DNA from: Pseudorasbora parva
Taxonomy: Eukaryota; Chordata; Actinopteri; Cypriniformes; Gobionidae
Length of the DNA: 64,000 nt
Reading direction: 5' to 3'
Assembly: GCF_024679245.1 (NCBI RefSeq)
Contig: NC_090174.1
Location: 18,035,933-18,099,932 of the forward strand
Shown here: in pieces, positions 22,131 through 32,679 of the stretch
Layout: every line of letters begins with the position of its first letter
Position numbering within the stretch: position 1 is the first letter of the stretch
Position numbers and translations under genes: made by a program
The notes under the pieces: model-generated
The model's database searches: none
What the model saw: the letters and a program-made list of their open reading frames with translations, nothing else
What the model was told of the DNA's origin: nothing

Positions 22131-24100
22131 CTACATTCACACACCGGCTTATTACCTTGTTAGCTGTAGTGGGTGACTTATTTACAACAGGCTAACGTTA
22201 CCAAACTATAATCACTAAAACATCGGACTTGTACATCGCTATCATAATTGTTTGTCTTTGGTGATGTATTAATGACTCCGCATCGCCTGTATCAAAAGAG
22301 AAATAATGTCATCTGGTGTTTAAAATTAATAAAATAGACTAGACAGCCCTTACTGGAGATCCACAAATACTGAACTTTTCTCTCTCCCGACCAGCCCACT
22401 GTCGGTGAGGTGTGTTTGTGTGTGTGTGTCGGTGAGATGCACAGTGGACCAATCCACTGTGAGGCAAGAGAAGGGGCCTCAAAATGTTTCTTAAAATGCT
22501 TGGGCCGTCCAGATTTTGAGGAACACAGCTCAGAAGGGTATTGAGAGTTCCTAGACGACACTTGCGGGCAAATTAAATTTGCTGCCGCCCACGCCCCGCA
22601 TTTTGGGATATTTTGGCCTATTCTGGCCGTGATTCCAATACTTTTGAATAATAATTGGAGGGGTTTTGTTATTCAGACCTGGCAACCCTATTCCTCGGTT
22701 CGCCCTTCGTGCAGCTTCATGCACTTCGTGCACTTTGAAGGCGTGGCCTGGCCCGGCCTTCGAAGTGCGCACCCTTCACTTTGGGACACAGCTTCTGTCT
22801 CACTATGGCCAAGTAAATCTCACACCAAATTTATAATACAAAATTTAAACAATAAATAGCGTTTTGGCACAGTTAATAAAGCCAGACATGCGTTCATCTC
22901 CCTGTGGTGTGCGCGATCACGTGGCTCATGGAGCTCTCAATAGTTACACACAAGCCAGTGCTGTCAGAAAAGACAACAGCTTTACTATACTGGTAAAAAT
23001 TATGGTATTTAACATTTTGAGGAGATATTTGGTAGTAAAAACTATTTTTCCAATAATTAATTAGCACTTCAAATATTTTTATTTTCCAATATACAGGTAT
23101 TTATTATTTATATTACTAAGGCTAAAACAGAGAATTCCAATGCAAAGAGATACATTTAGAGTAATTTTGTGGCTGGAAAATATTAATTTTCATTTGTAAT
23201 CCCATGGTTTAGCCACTTGGTGCCTGTTTGGCTCTTTAATAAATAAATATACATGTATCTAGACTAGATTTCTTTAATTTTTAAAACATTAATACCTTGC
23301 ATCCTAATATTTTTATGTTATAATACTTATATAAGCACACACAAGTGAATATACTTCTTATTTAATATACAGGCAATTAGTTGATGAAACTTTGATCAAA
23401 ATTAAAATACAATTCATACAAAAAAATAAATTTTTAAGAAAGACTTTATAGAAAATAAAACTCGAAGTGGTCAAAATCATGTCTCCAGACATATTGCAAA
23501 TCTTATATCTTACTCATGCTGCTCACTTTTCATAATCAACATATGAAATTAAAATAATAATATTATAGGCTAATGTTTAGGCCTAAATGTAGCCTATTTC
23601 GTTTCATAGTTAGGCAATACTTTCTTTAAACCACAGCCGATGAAGGCTCCAGTGTTTTTCTTCTTCTTCTTTTCTTCCTTTAAGACAGCGGAACCAACTC
23701 ACAATACTCATTAAATTATGTTCAAGACATAATTATAAACTTTGAACTGTCTACTTTTATTGGACCCAGGGAACAGATTATTTTGAATGCCCTCTCTCCA
23801 ACGCTGTCTTCATTTAAAAAATATATTATGTTTATTAAACACAAAAGTTTTCATTTCAAAAGCATTTCTAAACTCAGTTCATATTTCCAACAAACAAAAT
23901 TTCAAGCCAAAATAGTGGTAAAAAAACCTTTAAGTTACCACCATGCAAATTCAAACATTTTGCTGTTCTCTATATGTGGCAATAACAACCTAGGCGTGTG
24001 TAAAAGTCGATTATTCTTTACAAATGGCACGGTATGTTTGGACAGAAGAAGAGACAGAGTTCTCTATTAAACTTATAAAAGAGAGGAATACTGGATTCTA
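22131..24100. other. Unclassified transposon-derived sequence
   Basis: Apart from a hAT MITE fragment at 22499-22592 I recognise no gene. 22640-22830 is GC-richer with repeated 'ttcgtgcag/ttcgtgcac' motifs. 22900-24060 is AT-rich with no convincing exon. Confidence 0.4.
22499..22592 (+). mobile_element. Fragment of hAT MITE family Y (copy 3)
   Basis: Shares ccgtccagattttgagga, cacagctcagaagggtattg and acttgcgggcaaattaaat with the full copies at 25219-25757 and 39749-40236. Both ends are missing. Confidence 0.75.
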
Positions 24101-24424
24101 AACACAAAAATACCACATTATCATGAAGACCCTGAAGCAGATCTGAGGGGGAAACACACACAAACACATATACATGCCGCTTAAGTAGCCTGTAGGGGGG
24201 CTTTCCTTGCCATTAATGCTTGGATAACACACAAGTCCCCTTTCAATAAAAATAATGGCTATTGCGGTGGATAGGATATACAAACCTACCAAAGGTGCAT
24301 TCATTTTTGGAATGACCTATCGCGAGAGGCATAACTGCGGCTAATGGAAACAATTTTTTTAAGCCATTTCGATGATATCGCAAAAGTTTTGCGCAAGTCT
24401 GTAATGGAAACAGTGTGTGTGTGT

Positions 24425-24581
24425 AGTGTGTTCCAGTTACTGCCAATATCCAGCAACTTCGCACAGCCATTGAAGAGGAGTGGACCAACATTCCACAGGC
24501 CACAATCAACAACCTGAGCAACCCTATGCGATGGAGATGTGTTGCACTGTGTGAGGTAAATGGTGGTCACACCAGATACTG
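24425..24581 (+). pseudogene. Tc1-type transposase C-terminus
   Basis: PANIQQLRTAIEEEW, IPQATINNL and CEVNGGHTRY followed by a stop. This is the C-terminal end of the transposase begun at 19200, displaced by a 4.6-kb composite insertion. Few lesions are present in this part. Confidence 0.8.
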
Positions 24582-24757
24582 ACTGGTTTTTGGACCCCCA
24601 AATACAATAAAACTTCACATTTTAGTGTCATTTTATTGTAGCTAGCCTAATTAGGCACACCTGTGCAATAATCTTGCTGTCTAATCAGCATCTAGATATG
24701 CCACACTTGTGAGGCAGAAGGATCATCTTGGCAAAGGAGAAGTGCTCACTAAATGAT

Positions 24758-25218
24758 GTTTCATTAAAGGGGTACTTCAGTGCTGGAAAGATGAATCTGT
24801 AATTAAACTGGGTTATTAATGTAGTAGAAATGTGAAATTATTTTTTAATTTGGTGCCTTCTAGACTGAGAAAAGACAGAAAATGTATTTTTGGTTTATGG
24901 AGATGAAAGACTACAATTCCCAGAATGCTTTGCTGCCCTGTGAGGCCACATTAAATGAGCGAATGAGCTCTCGTGATAAGAGCTGAGGAAATTGCGACCA
25001 CATTCGCGGCATACATTCACACAACGCGTGTTCAGTCTGGCGCATTTTCAAGTCATGCCTTTGGGGCATAACTTTCATATTAACTTCATATTAACTTCTT
25101 AACTTCTCATGTCCACTGCTGCAGCAGTGTCGTCAACTCCGTTACTGCAGGAGCTCTGTTACTCCATCTAAATTCACTTCACTGCCACAGCAGTAATCTC
25201 TTCCGTTCCCACAGGAGC
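24758..25218. other. Repeat-like spacer with a ZNF143-type motif
   Basis: Begins aaaggggtacttcagtgctg, a start common in fish MITEs, but I see no inverted partner. It includes the motif listed at 24910-24933. Confidence 0.4.
24910..24933 (+). promoter_or_regulatory. ZNF143/THAP11-type composite motif
   Basis: actacaattcccagaatgc followed by tttgc matches the vertebrate SBS consensus (ACTACAATTCCCAGMATGC) bound by ZNF143/Staf and THAP11. It lies in intronic, probably repeat-derived DNA. Binding is untested; the match is long enough to be unlikely by chance alone. Confidence 0.5.
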
Positions 25219-25757
25219 CTAGCCTGACAAGCCAGACCCAAATCAAGATGTTTGGTCTGGAAACTCACCCTAGACAGGGGCTCAATCCGAGGGGCGGGAT
25301 AAACGGTTGTCTTTCAAACTCCCTCTGCACACGATAGGATAGCGCTACACCAACCAGAGCAACGAAGGTGAAACAGAGCTTGTTGATAGATTAAACATTC
25401 ACCGTATCCGGTCGGCTAAACTCCGAACACATCTTCCCTTTTTAAGAATGACTTCAGTGCCGTTCTTTGTTCTTTTCTCAGAGAAAAGCTTAACTCCAAG
25501 TCTGCCAGAATCGCAGTCAAAGCTGATTCGAAAGACCGCCGCCGTTCGCCAGTTTCTGTGTTTAGTAGACAACAGAAGCACGCAAACGCAACTTGGCCGT
25601 CGTCATTATGGCCCTGCCCGCCGACTCTATACACGATGTGATTGGCCCGTCCAGATTGTGAGGAATACAGCTCAGAAGGGTATTGAGAGTTCCAAGACGA
25701 CACTTGCGGGCAGATTAAATTTGCTGCCGCTAGGGTGCGTCTAGATTTTTAGGCTAG
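25219..25757 (+). mobile_element. hAT MITE family Y, complete copy 1
   Basis: Termini CTAGCCTGACAAGCCAGAC and, inverted, CTAGCCTAAAAATCTAGAC, 539 bp. caggagc lies on both sides (25212-25218, 25758-25764), fitting a hAT-type target duplication. The inverted family member is at 39749-40236. Internal frames have no recognised domain. Confidence 0.85.
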
Positions 25758-25990
25758 CAGGAGCCCAATTCTCCATACAGCTGGCTCATTAGACATTTCA
25801 AAAGCAAGTTGGAAACAAAAGTTTGTTTGTGACATAGCAGCACTATCTTCTCTTGCCCATGTGCAACCACCCCCAGCTGCCTACCGAGGCTCACCCTTCT
25901 GATGCCACGACTATCAAAACCTCAGACGACGACAACCAAGACCTCCCGATCCAGTGACTAACCTTCTCCCGTCAATTGGCACACCATCAG

Positions 25991-26171
25991 TTCCCTTTTG
26001 TTCAGTCACTCCGAGTAACGTCAGTGACTGACGAATGGGGGTTTCGCTTAGAAGCCTATCATCTTCGAGATTCTAGAAAACGGCCAATGGCAGTGCCAAT
26101 GCCATGGGCATGCGAGATTAACTCCGCCTACCTACGTGGGTATATAAGGAAGTAGCTGGCATGATCGCATT
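25991..26171 (+). repeat. DIRS copy 2 left inverted terminal repeat
   Basis: Pairs with 31407-31604: ctagaaaacggccaatggca, tgccatgggcatgc and ataaggaagtagctggcatg recur inverted on the right. GTATATAAGG near its inner end is a likely TATA box. Confidence 0.9.
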
Positions 26172-26426
26172 TTGTTTCTGCTTCGGACCCAAGGGTTACA
26201 TACCTCTTCACTCCAAAAGCCTTCTGAGTTAACTGTCAGTTCTTCAAGACGACAAGACCTTCCAGTCGGTGTTGGTGTCAACAGCGCATTCCAGCGATCG
26301 CATACTTCCTGCCTGCTGGTCAGAGGATACGGTATCCAGTTGGTGTGTGGTCTCTGGGCTCTTCGGCATCGACTGCGAGGTTATCCTCTCACAAAAAGAG
26401 CTCACACGTGGCACGTCCTTTTCAGG

Positions 26427-27022
26427 ATGTTTCGACCGTGTGCTTCTGGGTGTGGCCGGTCTCTGCCGCCTTCTGATGGGCACTTGGACTGTCTGACGTG
26501 TGTTTGGGCTTTCAGCACGCTCAGGCAGCGCTTGTGGATGAGTCGTGTTCCCACTGCGGGAATATGGCAATCTCCGTGTTGCAGTCGAGACTCAATGAGC
26601 TCTGTGTGGCCGCAGGAGTGAGAGTCCCCTCTGCCACACCCCGATCTGACGTCTCTACTCGAGGCGTCACTTCGGCTGCTGGCCAGGGTGACCTGAGGGT
26701 GATGGTGTGGAATACAGCTCCGACGCTCATGCCTCGGCCCACACCCCCCTCTGTTGCACCGGAACCCGTGAGCGTTGTGATGGAAGCCATGGCCTCAGCT
26801 TCGGCCACCCCGCGGGTTTTGTTCGGTGCTCCAGAGGACGACAAGATGTCGGTAGCCACATCACAAGGTGGGCTAGAGTCCTCCGAGGATTCGGATTCAG
26901 CTGTGCTGCCGCCTTCGGGTGTGCCAGCATTGCCCAAGTTGGACCCAGAGTTGACAGCCATGCTTGCCCGGGCAGCCGCGGTGCTTGGGTTGAAGTGGAA
27001 CCCTCCGCCCCGACCTGAGTGA
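26427..27022 (+). pseudogene. DIRS copy 2 ORF1 (Gag-like), one frameshift
   Basis: Starts MFRPCASGCGRSLPP and shifts frame at about 26500, before CLGFQHAQAALVDESCSHCG. It then stays open through DPELTAMLARAAAV to the stop at 27020-27022. Cysteine pairs as in copy 1 (1-584). The frameshift splits the putative zinc-binding N-terminus from the rest. Confidence 0.85.
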
Positions 27023-27043
27023 TCGCGTCTGGGCGATTGTTTT

Positions 27044-28094
27044 TTGGGTGAGCCACGTCAAGACAGCCATCCTGCCCCCGGGCCACGCCGCTCTCGTCCC
27101 TCTCTGTCGTTAGCGCCCTCTCAGAGCAGACCCCAGAGGAACGCAAGTCCTTCCTTGGTCTCCTCTGTCAGGACGCAGCAGTTACCAGTGCCCCCACACC
27201 GGGCCACTATGCCACCCACGTCCTGGCTGGTAAAGCTGCTTCAGATCTAAGTGGTGGAGAACACAGAGATCTGGTTCTCCACCACTTAGCCAGTCTGGGC
27301 CTTCGGGTCAACTGGGAGAAGAGCAAACTCTGCCCCGTGCAGAGGATCTCTTTTCGCGGTATGGAGATCGACTCAATCGCCATGTGCGCGCAGCTTACCG
27401 GCGAGCGTGCGCAGTCACTGCTGACTTGCCTCCATCAGATAAAGAGCAAGAGCGGGGTTCCACTGAAACTATTTCAGAGGCTCCTGGGGCATATGGCATC
27501 TGCAGCCGTGGTGGCACCGCATGGATTGCTTCATATGAGACTGCTTCAGCACTGGCTTTGCGATCGAGTCCAGAGATGGGCATGGCAGTCTGGCACACTC
27601 CGGGTTACATTAACTCGGGCCTGCAGACAGACACTCACCCAGTGGTCGAACCTCAGCTTTCTACAGGCAGGTATTCCCTTAGAACGAGTTTGCAGGCATG
27701 TTGTTGTATCAACAGATGCTTCCACTATGGGTTGGGGTGCCATGTGCAATGGACATGCTGCCACGGGCTCCTGGACAGAGAGCCAGCTTGCCTGCATGTC
27801 AATTGCCTCGAGTTGCTGGCAGTACGGTTCGCCCTGCACCGCTTCTGGGCGTTGCTGAAGGGTCAACATGTCCTAGTCAGGTTGGACAACACAGCCGTTT
27901 TAGCGTGCATTAACCATCAGGGCGGTCTACGCTCCCGCCGCCTGTCCCAAATCGCTCGCCATCTCATGTTATGGAGTCTGAGGTCCCTTCGTGCTGTCCA
28001 TATCCCGGGGATCCTTACCCGTGCAGCCAACGAGCTCTCAGGCTTCAGCCAATCCCTGGGGTGTGGAGACTCCATCCCCAGTCGGTCCAGCTGA
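27044..28094 (+). pseudogene. DIRS copy 2 RT C-terminal part and RNase H, frameshifted
   Basis: RT homology begins at about 27262 (LVLHHLASLGLRVNWEKSK) and continues FRGMEIDS, LLGHMASAAVVAPHGL. RNase H follows with VVVSTDASTMGWGA, then a frame change at about 27785, then CLELLAVRFALHRF, VRLDNTAVLACINHQGG and IPGILTRAANEL. The D, E and D positions of RNase H are present. The RT catalytic motif is missing because the N-terminal RT region is deleted. Confidence 0.85.
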
Positions 28095-28490
28095 TCTGGG
28101 ATCATTTCGGGGATGCGCAGGTAGATCTGTTTGCCTCCCACGACTCGTCCCATTGCAGCCTGTACTACTCCCTGACCGAGGGCACGCTCGGAATGGATGC
28201 ACTGGCGCACAGCTGGCCGCAGGGCCTACGCAAGTATGCGTTCCCTCCAGTGAGCCTTCTTGCACATGTTCTGTGCAAGGTCAGAGAGGACAAGGAGCAG
28301 GTCATGTTGGTCGCCCCGTATTGGCATGGCCAGACCTGGTTCCCAGAACTAGTGCTCCTTGTGACAGCCCCTCCCTGGCTGATTCCTCTGAGACAGAATC
28401 TCCTCTCTCAGAGACAAGGCACCTCGGGGGCCCGCCTCTTGATCTTTGGAACCTCCACATGTGGCTTCTGGATGGGACGCGGCAGGTTTG
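28050..28490 (+). pseudogene. DIRS copy 2 domain downstream of RNase H
   Basis: Peptide WRLHPQSVQLIWDHFGDAQV, DLFASHDSSHCSLYYSL, GMDALAHSWPQGLRKYAFPP and VMLVAPYWHGQTWFPEL. In DIRS elements this place holds a region described as methyltransferase-like; I rely on position and general family resemblance for that. It is in a third frame relative to the RNase H part. Confidence 0.6.
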
Positions 28491-28512
28491 AGTACCCTAC
28501 TCTGTCCAGTAC

Positions 28513-28791
28513 GTGCTGAAAGGGAAGGCTCTCTCAAAGCAATGGTTGTCTCACTGGATAGTAGACACGATTGTTTTGGCATACCAGCAGCAGGGGCGCC
28601 CATGCCCCGTTGGGGTTAGGGCACTCTCCACTCGGAGTGTGGCCTCCTCTTGGGCTTTATCGCATGGCGCTACGCTAACAGACATCTGCAGAGCTGCAGG
28701 CTGGGTGACACCGAACACATTCGCCAGATTTTATAATCTCCAAGTTGAGCCTGTATCCGACTATGTACTTGCCTTTACAAGTGGCCGGTAA
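28513..28791 (+). pseudogene. DIRS copy 2 tyrosine recombinase, C-terminal 92 codons
   Basis: KALSKQWLSHWIVDTIVLAY, GVRALSTRSVASSWALSHGA, DICRAAGWVTPNTFARFYNL. The arginine of STR and the tyrosine of FARFY fit the R...Y of tyrosine recombinase box II. The HxxR histidine position reads Leu (LSTR), which suggests a dead enzyme. The upstream catalytic part is deleted. Confidence 0.8.
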
Positions 28792-29157
28792 TGGCTTGGC
28801 TTAGGTGTCTTTGCTTGTTTGCCATTCCACTCCATGGACTGGATATGTGCGATATTCTTCTCAGGTGAGCTTCTCCGAAAGCCCTGAGCTCCTCCAGCAC
28901 TAATCCTAATCCAGCACTGATGACGGCGATGCCAGTAAGTCTGCCCTATTCAGCCCAGACACTTGTGTCCGGCCAGGTGCCCCATGTGCATGGTTCCCCC
29001 CCTCAGCGACCCCCACATGTGTATTTCCACCGTAAGCCTCCCTTGAACGGGTGTCTTCCCTTGGCAAGCTTGCCACCTCCTGGGGTTAAAAATCCACCTG
29101 CGGCTGGTACCCCAGTGATCTTCCGTATGCAGCCCTTAGCGGGTCATATGTGTATGC
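28792..29157 (+). other. DIRS copy 2 3' non-coding region (part 1)
   Basis: GC-rich sequence after the recombinase stop, continuing after the TTAA insertion at 31073. No frame with recognised homology. Confidence 0.6.
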
Positions 29158-30099
29158 TTAAAGGCCATCTTTCAATTTAATTTTATAACTTAATTTATAC
29201 AGAATATTGTATGAAAATGTAAATTTAAAAAGACATACATAAGAATACATATGTTTTACAACTCCCACGGGCAGAAATAAAGAAAAAAAGTGCCTGTTCT
29301 AAGCTACGCTCCAAAAACCCGCCTTTTCCCAGAGAACGCGTCATATGATGCAACGACAGGCAAACATAGGCGCTGCAACCCTGGCTCTCATTGTGGGTTT
29401 ACGTAGTCTGAGAGGTGGAAACAGAAAATAGAGATTGTCATTATCGTAATTATAGATTGAGTAGGTTGGAGTTGTCACAATGGTGAATTCTGTTGTCACA
29501 ATGGTGAATCAATAAAAGATCCTTGTTACAATGATTGTATTTACATGAAAAACATATTCCCGTCCAAGCCTAAAGACTAACTGCTTTCATACACGTACTC
29601 CACAGTACATGTGAGATTATTTACATTATGTCCGTCGGAAATACTAAGAGGTGAGTAGTATAACAGCCGACTAAGCTCAGGAATTCCAGCTGTCCGGTTA
29701 TGTTGTTCAGATATACGGCCCAAACGCTTGACATCTGCAGAAGCAGAACATGCGGACACCTAGGTCTAAAAGCAGTTACTGATTAAACATCAGCTAGCAA
29801 TTTCTACAAAATTTCACGATAAACCATGTTGTGTAGAAATGCACAGAATGTCTATCCCTATCTGACCGTCACAGGTGTAAGCTATAGCCTACATCCTACA
29901 ACATTCATTTAAAATCTGGGATCTAAATTAATTATTTTAAGACACATATTGCTGGCATAGATGGTGACAATCTACATGGATGCTTGAAAAACAACAAAGT
30001 CGACAACAATATTGCTAAATATGATTTATTAAAGATACTGCAATGTGATAAACATGGAGACAACGTTAGCCACAAATAGCTATACCCTGTGGTCACTCA

Positions 30100-30672
30100 C
30101 CAAAGTCCCTTTCACACTGCACGTCGGACCCGCAATATTCCTGGGACATTGTCGGGTCGCCTTCTGTGTGAAAGCAATCACGTCCCGGAATTTATTACCA
30201 AACTGAACCCGGGTCGGGGACCTAGTAACATTGCGCGATTCGACCCGGGACGAGCGCTGTGTGAACAAAAGCCAAAACTAATGCCGCAACGTGTACGTAG
30301 TTATCGCGCGACTCGTAGAGCTTGTTTTTTCAATAATAAAACCCTGCAGTGCCAGAAGAGCTAGTCTGTGTTTTAAATGCAGAGAGTGTTCGTATACAAA
30401 ATAAACTAAAATTAACCAAGCAGAAATGTGCACAAACTGGACACAAGTCGAGACCACGGAGCTCCTTACTATCCGAGCTGAAGCTGAGATCGCTCGCCGT
30501 TATACGTCACATTAGGATGTCATGTGTCAACTCGACCTGGGACCGTTACGGGTTGTGTGTGAAAGAGCACATATTACGGTATTTCGCTGGCAGTGTGAAT
30601 GGACAAAATCTAGTGGCCCGGCAACAAATGCCGGGTCGCATTATCCGTGTATTTGCCGGAATCGCAGTGTGA
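30100..30672. mobile_element. Possible MITE with 'TTTCACACTGC' ends
   Basis: Left ctttcacactgcacgtcgga and right ggaatcgcagtgtgacacc are imperfect inverted copies. The subterminal parts share cgggtcg motifs. Target duplication not clear. PIF/Harbinger-like or related. Confidence 0.45.
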
Positions 30673-30699
30673 CACCTGCCGGACACCTGCCCAATTCTC

Positions 30700-30863
30700 A
30701 ACCGATTCTCCTCACACCACAACTCTATCTCTCTCCTCTGTCCATTTACCCTTCCCCTTAACTCTCCCTGACCCCTCTCTTGCCTAGGCGGCTTGTAATT
30801 ATACGGCAATAGCCCATCGTAAGAGTTGACATTTATCCCAACTGCAACCTCTTCGCTGTCTGA
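30700..30863 (-). pseudogene. Acidic N-terminal fragment in TTAA element
   Basis: From about 30863 the minus strand reads MESDSEEVAVGINVNSYDG, then LLPYNYKPPRQERGQGE. Acidic start plus 'LPYxYKP' resembles the N-terminus of a small protein family often carried by fish DNA transposons. I cannot name it. Confidence 0.3.
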
Positions 30864-31072
30864 CTCCATTACAAAGAGACGATGTTTACCGGCCGTTGCG
30901 TCACTTCCGATCAGAGCGTTTTTCACAACGGAAGTAATTTTACTCACAATTTCTTTTAAAAAAACAGTTTTAATGCACATTTATGATTCATTTCTTCACG
31001 CAAGTCGAGTTCCTATACTCTTTATCTACACGTTAATTCACAGTGATCTTCAACTTGAAAGATGGGCTTTAA

Positions 31073-31406
31073 GTCCTCCCTATGGGTAGGCATTATGGCG
31101 CATATCTCCACCTGGAATATGCCTCCTAGGGTACCTTGGTATCTCCTGTGTTAAGTGGAGGCCTTCGGCCGTTCTAGCCTTACGCCAGGGCACTCGCACT
31201 TGCACAGGGCACTGGAAGACAGCTGAGTGGCGTGTCTACATTGGGACCCCCATTTGTCAGTCACTGACGTTACTCGGAGTGACCGACTGAAAGGGAACGT
31301 CTCGGTTACGTATGTAACCCTCATTCCCTGAGGAGGGAAAGGAGACGTAACGTCCCTCTGCCACTTTCCGCTGTACCGCTGGAACGGGAGTTCAGCTTGG
31401 CTCCTC
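31073..31406 (+). repeat. DIRS copy 2 3' region with internal complementary region
   Basis: 31235-31300 (ttgtcagtcactgacgttac, then gagtgaccgactgaaaggga) is complementary to the left outer end. ggttacgtatgtaaccctca and ccctgaggagggaaa at 31305-31345 are complementary to the right outer end. The two meet at a ggttac/gtaacc junction, as in the DIRS replication model. Confidence 0.88.
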
Positions 31407-31604
31407 AGCAGGTAAACATAATGCGATCATGCCAGCTACTTCCTTATATACCCATGTGGGTAGGCGGAGTTACGCATGCAAATCATGCATGCCCATGGCA
31501 TTGGCACTGCCATTGGGCATTTTCTAGAATCTCGAAGATGATAGGCTTCTAAGCGAAACCCCTATTAGTCAGTCACTGATGCCCTCCTCAGGGAACGAAG
31601 GTTA
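31407..31604 (+). repeat. DIRS copy 2 right inverted terminal repeat
   Basis: Reverse complement of the left ITR (ccagctacttccttatatac at 31430). It ends cctcagggaacgaaggtta, where a Tc1-type element has inserted at the TA. Confidence 0.9.
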
Positions 31605-31670
31605 CATACATTGGCATGAAAAAGTATCTGAAGCCTTTGGGATTTCTCACATTTTTGCATAAAATCACCA

Positions 31671-32476
31671 TCAAATGTGATGAAACGATTCTGAAGTTGA
31701 TTTACTTCTGTGTTTTGGGTCATTGTCCTGTTGCAGCATCCATTCTCTTTTTAGCTTCAACTTTCTGACAGACAGCCCCAGCTTTTCCTGTAAAACATCC
31801 TGATAAACTTTTGAATTCATTTTTCCATTAATTATTGCAAGCTGTCCAGGCCCTGAGGCAGCAAAACAGTCCCAAACCATGATGCTCCCTCCACCATGCT
31901 TCACGGCAGGGATGAGGTGTTGATTTTGGTGAGATTTTCCATTTTTCCTCCACACATGACGTTGTGTGTTCCTCCCAAACAGTTCAAATTTTGTTTCATC
32001 AGTCCACAAAATATTTTGCCAGAAGTTCTGTGGGCTGTCCATGTGCCTTTTTGCGAACATTAAATGTGCAGCAATGTTTTTTTTAGACAGGAGTGGCTTC
32101 CTCCGTGGAGTCCTCCCATGAACACCATTCTTGGCCAGCGTTTTACATATAGTTGATGTATGCACAGAGATATTGAACTGTGCCAGTGATTTCTGTAAGT
32201 CTTTACCAGACACTCTAAGTTTCTTTTTTACCTCTCTGAGTATACTGTGCTGAACTCTTGTTGTCATTTTTTTGGGAGAGAAGCAACAGTGTCAAACTCT
32301 CTCCATTTGTAGACAATTTCTCTAACTGTGGCTCGATAAACATCCAAACTTTTAGAGATGGTTTTGTAACATTTCCCAGCTTTATACATCTCAATAAATC
32401 TTGATCGCAGGTTTTCAGAGAGCTCTTTTGAGTGAGCCAAGGTGCACATCAGACAATGCTTCTCATCAAGACACAA
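31671..32476 (-). pseudogene. Tc1-type transposase, C-terminally truncated
   Basis: The minus-strand N-terminal part (LRSRFIEMYKAGKCYKTISK, VREIVYKWREF) is broken by a stop/frameshift at about 32265. Then MTTRVQHSILREVKKKL, LWTDETKFELFG, KHGGGSIMVWDCFAASG and LQQDNDPKHRSKSTSE follow, and the frame is lost at SESFHHI. Both catalytic aspartates are present; the final glutamate motif (NPIE-W) is deleted. Confidence 0.88.
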
Positions 32477-32679
32477 TTCTTTCTAGGTATGTGTTTGATA
32501 GTGAGCAGGGCAGCTTTAAGCCACTCTTCAGTGATTGGACACACCCCTGACTTAAATTGTTTGTTAAAAATTGGTATTAATTGCTCTAAAAGTCTCCTTA
32601 GGCATAAGGTTCAGTTACTTTTTCCTCCCCCTTCTGTCATTGTTTGCATGTTATCCTCAATAAAAATATGAAAACCCAT

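Larger units (their letters stand above)
17840..24757 (+). mobile_element. Tc1/mariner-type element broken by nested insertions
   Basis: The left TIR starts CACTGTACAAAATTATAAAT after a TA (17838-17839) and continues, across an inserted MITE, to gtgagcacttctcc at 19079. Its inverted partner (ggagaagtgctcac) is at 24738-24751, and more than 90 bp of TIR are shared (tgctgattagacagca...). Transposase remnants lie at 19200-19380, 19731-19834 and 24425-24581. Insertions are a Harbinger-like MITE, an L2 tail and a ~4.6-kb composite at about 19835-24424. The transposase N-terminus was deleted and the outer right TIR is lost. Confidence 0.8.
29162..31068. mobile_element. TTAA-target DNA transposon inside DIRS copy 2
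   Basis: AGGCCATCTTTCAA at the left and TTGAAAGATGGGCT at the right are inverted termini, with TTAA on both sides (29158-29161, 31069-31072). Removing it rejoins DIRS 3' sequence. TTAA targets are used by piggyBac and Kolobok elements; no transposase is readable. A second MITE-like segment with cacactgc termini lies at about 30100-30672. An acidic frame on the minus strand (MESDSEEVAVG) is noted elsewhere. Confidence 0.75.
25991..31604 (+). mobile_element. DIRS-type retrotransposon, copy 2, near-complete ends, decayed genes
   Basis: Left ITR (25991-26171) and right ITR (31407-31604) are inverted copies (gaagcctatcatcttcgaga on the left). An internal complementary region at 31235-31350 matches both outer ends, the hallmark of DIRS. 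Genes run ORF1, RT/RNase H, the DIRS-specific downstream domain, and the tyrosine recombinase C-terminus. Large internal deletions removed most RT fingers/palm (near 27240) and most of the recombinase (near 28500). A TTAA-flanked element sits at 29162-31068. Confidence 0.92.

Noticed and set aside
26521..26961. 146-codon minus-strand frame opposite DIRS ORF1, and similar long antisense frames at 26727-27146 and 27546-27869
   Set aside because: Antisense shadows of GC-rich DIRS genes; no domain on that strand.
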